Origin: Candidatus Sulfotelmatobacter sp.
GTDB lineage: Bacteria > Acidobacteriota > Terriglobia > Terriglobales > Acidobacteriaceae
DNA length: 33,531 nucleotides
Direction of reading: 5' to 3'
Assembly: GCA_030038255.1 (NCBI GenBank)
Contig: JASHPH010000208.1
Span: forward strand, 1 to 33,531
How positions within the stretch are numbered: position 1 is the first letter of the stretch; each line of letters begins with the position of its first letter. The notes beneath the pieces are model-generated. The model was not told the DNA's origin and did no database searches. It saw only the letters and a program-made list of their open reading frames with translations. Shown piece by piece: positions 30,851 to 33,531 of the stretch. The position numbers were made by a program, and so were the translations under genes.

Positions 30851-33316
30851 ATGACCTCCAGCCAGCGCGGCATGCGCTGGGCAGCGCTGCTGCTTTTGGC
30901 GGCTCTGCCAGCGATGCCGGGCCACGCCCGCACGCGTAGCAATGCACATCATGGAGAGTCCTGGGCGCGCGACCATTTCGCCACCGCCGAGCGCATGCGC
31001 GAGGCGCTCAACGGACGTCCGCAAGCCGATCGCATGCGTCGCGACTATCAGCGCGTCATTAATGCGTATCGCAACGTTTACTTCGGGGCGCCGACTTCGA
31101 CGAAAGCCGATCCCAGCGTGGTAGCGGTCGCGGAAACGATGGTCGAAATGGGGCGCCGCTTCGACGACGACAAGATTCTGAACGCCGCCATCGCGCAATA
31201 TCGCTTCCTGCGCAAGGAATATCCCGGCAGCAAATACCGCTGCGATGCGCTGTTTACGATTGGCGAGATCTACAAAGACGATCTGAACGATCCCGGGCAG
31301 GCGCGGAGCGTGTTCCAGGAATTTCTGCATCGCTATCCGCATAACCGGCTGGTCGAGGACGCGCAGCAGGCGATCGCGGAACTGGACCGGGAAGCCGCAG
31401 CGGAAAAGAAAAACGCTGACAAGAAAGCCGAAGCCCAGCCGAAGAGGGCGGGCAAAGAGACCGCCGAAAGCGCCTTGGGGACTTCCGAGAAGAAGAGCGG
31501 CACCGAGGCAGCCAGCAGGAACGCAGATTCCAGAAATTCCAATTCAACGACTGCAGATTCAAAGACTGCTAATTCGAAACCCGCTGAATCAAAGACCGCG
31601 GAGTCTCAGTCTGACAGCACAGCGCAGGCATCTGCGGAGCGGCACTCAAGCCGGTTGCCGCGAGTGACGGGAATCCGGCATTGGTCCACGCCCGATTACA
31701 CGCGAGTGGCGATTGATCTGGAAAGTGACGTCAAGTTCTTCTCGCAGCGGATCGACAACCCCGACCGGATTTTCTTCGACCTGCGCGACACCAAGTTGGC
31801 ATCGACCTTGGTGGGCAAGAGCTTCGATGTAGACGATGGCTTCCTGAAGAAGATCCGCGTGGCGCAGTTTCAGCCGGGGCGAACGCGAGTCGTGCTGGAA
31901 GTGGATGATCTTTCCGGCTACGACGCGTTTCTGCTGCCCGATCCCTACCGCCTGATTATCGATATTCACGGCAAGGATGCTCACGCCAAGGATGCGAAGG
32001 CCGCGCATGCAAAACTGCCGAAGGATGCGACGACGGCAGACGTGGAGGTGGCGCCGAAGGCTGGGTCGAGCACCGATGTCCCCGCCACGGCAGCGGTCTT
32101 GAAGAATGCTCCGAGCGTAGCGATTGCTCAGAACGATGAAGCGAATTCGGACGTGGCAAACACGGAACTTGCGCCAACGCCTGCCAATCAGGGCTCTGCC
32201 CGGTCCACCCAGAAAAAGAACTCGCCCCGCCACGGCTCGGTGCGGACCGTGGTGGATGCCAAGACTGGAGTGAAGAAGGTCATTGTCGATGCGGATGACG
32301 AGGACGATTCCGCTCCGGTTCAGGTGGCAAAAGCCGACCGGACGAAGGTCGAGCAGATCACGACGGGCCCGTCGGCGGCGACGATGACGCCTGCCGACGA
32401 TGGCGGCAAGAAGGACGCCGCTTCCTCAGTTGAGCCCGAGAAGACGACAAACTCTGATACGAAAGACGGCCGTGCAAACGGGAATTCCGAGGCGCGGCTT
32501 GCTTCCGCCTCGAAGAGGTCCGACAGGGGTACTGATCTCGACGTGCACGAAGCGAGGCCGACAGCCGGCGGCAATCGCTCGCTGATTCGCGCGCTGGGAC
32601 TGAAGATTGGGAAAATCGTCATCGACCCAGGCCATGGCGGCCACGACACGGGAACGATCGGTCCGAACGGGCTGGAAGAAAAAGATCTGGTGCTGGATGT
32701 GGGACGGAGGCTGGGCAAGCTGCTCGAAACGCGGCTGGGTGCAGAGGTCGTCTACACACGCAAGGATGACACGTTCATTCCGCTTGAAACGCGAACGGCC
32801 ATTGCGAATCAGCAGCGCGCCGACCTGTTCATTTCGATTCATGCCAATTCGAGCCACGATCCCGCGGCGCGGGGGGTTGAGACCTACTACCTGAACTTCA
32901 CGTCTTCTCCGGAGGCGCTGGAAGTGGCGGCGCGCGAGAATGCGGTCTCAGAGAAGTCCATCTACGAATTGCAGGATCTGGTGAAGAAGATTGCTCTGAA
33001 GGAAAAGATCGAAGAGTCGCACGAGTTCGCCGGAGACGTGCAGCAGTCGCTGCACAGCGGCCTGGCCGCGAAGAGTCCTGGGATCCGCGACCGCGGAGTA
33101 AAGAAGGCGCCGTTTATTGTGCTGATCGGCGCCAATATGCCGTCGATTCTGGCGGAGATTTCCTTCGTCAGCAATCCTAGCGACGAGCATCGCCTGGAGA
33201 CCGCCGAATACCGCCAGCGCATCGCCGAGTCGCTCTATCGCGGAATCGCCAAATACGCAAACGGATTAAGCGGCGTGAAAGTGGCCAGCAACAAGGAGAA
33301 GGCGTCCGCGCAGTAG
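30851..33316 (+). CDS. N-acetylmuramoyl-L-alanine amidase with TPR-like and AMIN domains
   Basis: The enzyme cleaves the bond between muramic acid and the stem peptide, usually during cell separation. From ATG 30851 (821 residues): signal peptide (1-26, MRWAALLLLAALPAMPGHA), a TPR-like helical domain (about 65-180, with YPGSKYRCDALFTIGEIY), a Ser/Asn/Lys-rich linker of short repeats (about 220-255), an AMIN domain (about 269-374, RVAIDLESDVKFF ... LEVDDLSGYDAFLLPDPYRLIIDIHG), a long low-complexity linker, and an Amidase_3 domain from about 590. Zinc-site motifs are DPGHGGHDTGT, GLEEKDL, SIHANS and AEISFVSNP. AMIN domains target amidases to septa in other bacteria. The TPR-AMIN-amidase order is longer than usual AmiC. 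A TTG at 30845 is an alternative start. Confidence 0.93.
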   Translation: MTSSQRGMRWAALLLLAALPAMPGHARTRSNAHHGESWARDHFATAERMREALNGRPQADRMRRDYQRVINAYRNVYFGAPTSTKADPSVVAVAETMVEMGRRFDDDKILNAAIAQYRFLRKEYPGSKYRCDALFTIGEIYKDDLNDPGQARSVFQEFLHRYPHNRLVEDAQQAIAELDREAAAEKKNADKKAEAQPKRAGKETAESALGTSEKKSGTEAASRNADSRNSNSTTADSKTANSKPAESKTAESQSDSTAQASAERHSSRLPRVTGIRHWSTPDYTRVAIDLESDVKFFSQRIDNPDRIFFDLRDTKLASTLVGKSFDVDDGFLKKIRVAQFQPGRTRVVLEVDDLSGYDAFLLPDPYRLIIDIHGKDAHAKDAKAAHAKLPKDATTADVEVAPKAGSSTDVPATAAVLKNAPSVAIAQNDEANSDVANTELAPTPANQGSARSTQKKNSPRHGSVRTVVDAKTGVKKVIVDADDEDDSAPVQVAKADRTKVEQITTGPSAATMTPADDGGKKDAASSVEPEKTTNSDTKDGRANGNSEARLASASKRSDRGTDLDVHEARPTAGGNRSLIRALGLKIGKIVIDPGHGGHDTGTIGPNGLEEKDLVLDVGRRLGKLLETRLGAEVVYTRKDDTFIPLETRTAIANQQRADLFISIHANSSHDPAARGVETYYLNFTSSPEALEVAARENAVSEKSIYELQDLVKKIALKEKIEESHEFAGDVQQSLHSGLAAKSPGIRDRGVKKAPFIVLIGANMPSILAEISFVSNPSDEHRLETAEYRQRIAESLYRGIAKYANGLSGVKVASNKEKASAQ

Positions 33317-33383
33317 TCTGCCACTCAGAATCCCAAGCTGCATCTCTGACAATGTCGGCAGTGTCAAGTACTCTTTAAGCACA

Positions 33384-33494
33384 CTACAGCGTCCACTCAG
33401 AAAAGAGCGCCATTTCGCTCTCGTTGAAGGTTTTGCTTTTTCCAACCGTAGGCTCGCTCTTAATCGTTTCAGGTCTGGACTCAGTCCGACCCAT
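33384..33494 (-). CDS. Possible 36-residue small protein
   Basis: On the minus strand an ATG at 33494 opens a 36-codon frame ending TAG at 33384, with gaag/agag bases about 5-10 upstream. The peptide is charged, rich in Glu, Lys, Ser and Thr (begins MGRTESRPETIKSEP, ends ALFSEWTL). A stop in frame 12 bases upstream argues against a longer gene. I know no family. The 215-base region after the amidase has no other coding capacity that I can support, and this ORF is only moderately convincing. Confidence 0.3.
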   Translation of the reverse strand: MGRTESRPETIKSEPTVGKSKTFNESEMALFSEWTL

Positions 33495-33531
33495 GCATCT
33501 CTTCGGTCACAACAGCGATCATGATTACAAG

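Noticed and set aside
33404-33421. Hairpin agagcg...cgctct as a terminator for the amidase gene
   Set aside because: It is only a 6-bp stem, about 90 bases past the stop, lacks a T-tract directly after it, and falls inside the possible minus-strand ORF.

Overview
The window looks like chromosomal DNA from an acidobacterium, class Terriglobia (a Koribacter-like relative or metagenome-assembled genome). This is inferred from high GC, many secreted TPR proteins, a winged-helix/TolB-like/TPR regulator, a secreted protein of a family I associate with acidobacteria, and several kinds of short intergenic inverted repeats. No database search was possible, so the placement is a recollection of family and gene-order patterns. 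I see no rRNA, tRNA, CRISPR array or intact prophage.

Layout. 1-336: tail of a DUF2971-like protein cut by the window edge. 587-3205: two exported TPR proteins. 3399-3603: a two-helix membrane protein broken by one extra A. 3635-8756: rnc, two tandem signal peptidases I, and an AsmA-like protein. 8765-11935 (minus): an APC permease followed by an exported D-aminoacylase-like amidohydrolase. 12081-16953: trpS, scpA, scpB, an rluB-type pseudouridine synthase, a 23-codon mini-ORF and hisC.

16871-19386 is the scrambled part. An internally deleted IS5-type transposase remnant forms the tail of hisC and the first codons of a large secreted protein, which also carries a one-base frameshift in a G tract. 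A short signal-peptide protein follows. 19418-21328 (minus): a ROK sugar kinase and mutM. 21461-22589: rnhB and an orphan BrnA-type antitoxin. 22727-24646 (minus): an M61 peptidase. 24802-26664: tmk and holB. 26757-28748 (minus): the winged-helix/TPR regulator. 28992-29519: two small accessory genes. 29875-33316: a lytic transglycosylase and a large TPR-AMIN-amidase. A possible 36-residue minus-strand ORF closes the window.

Most genes are housekeeping: RNA processing, protein export, chromosome segregation, DNA replication and repair, and peptidoglycan remodelling. The most notable points are the IS remnant joining two genes, the mini-ORF linking the rluB-type gene and hisC through ATGA overlaps at both ends, an Fe-S-type cysteine motif in TrpRS, the missing metal-ligand motifs in the D-aminoacylase-like protein, two single-base homopolymer frameshifts, and palindromes at the orphan brnA. 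I did not find a clear multi-gene undescribed system.
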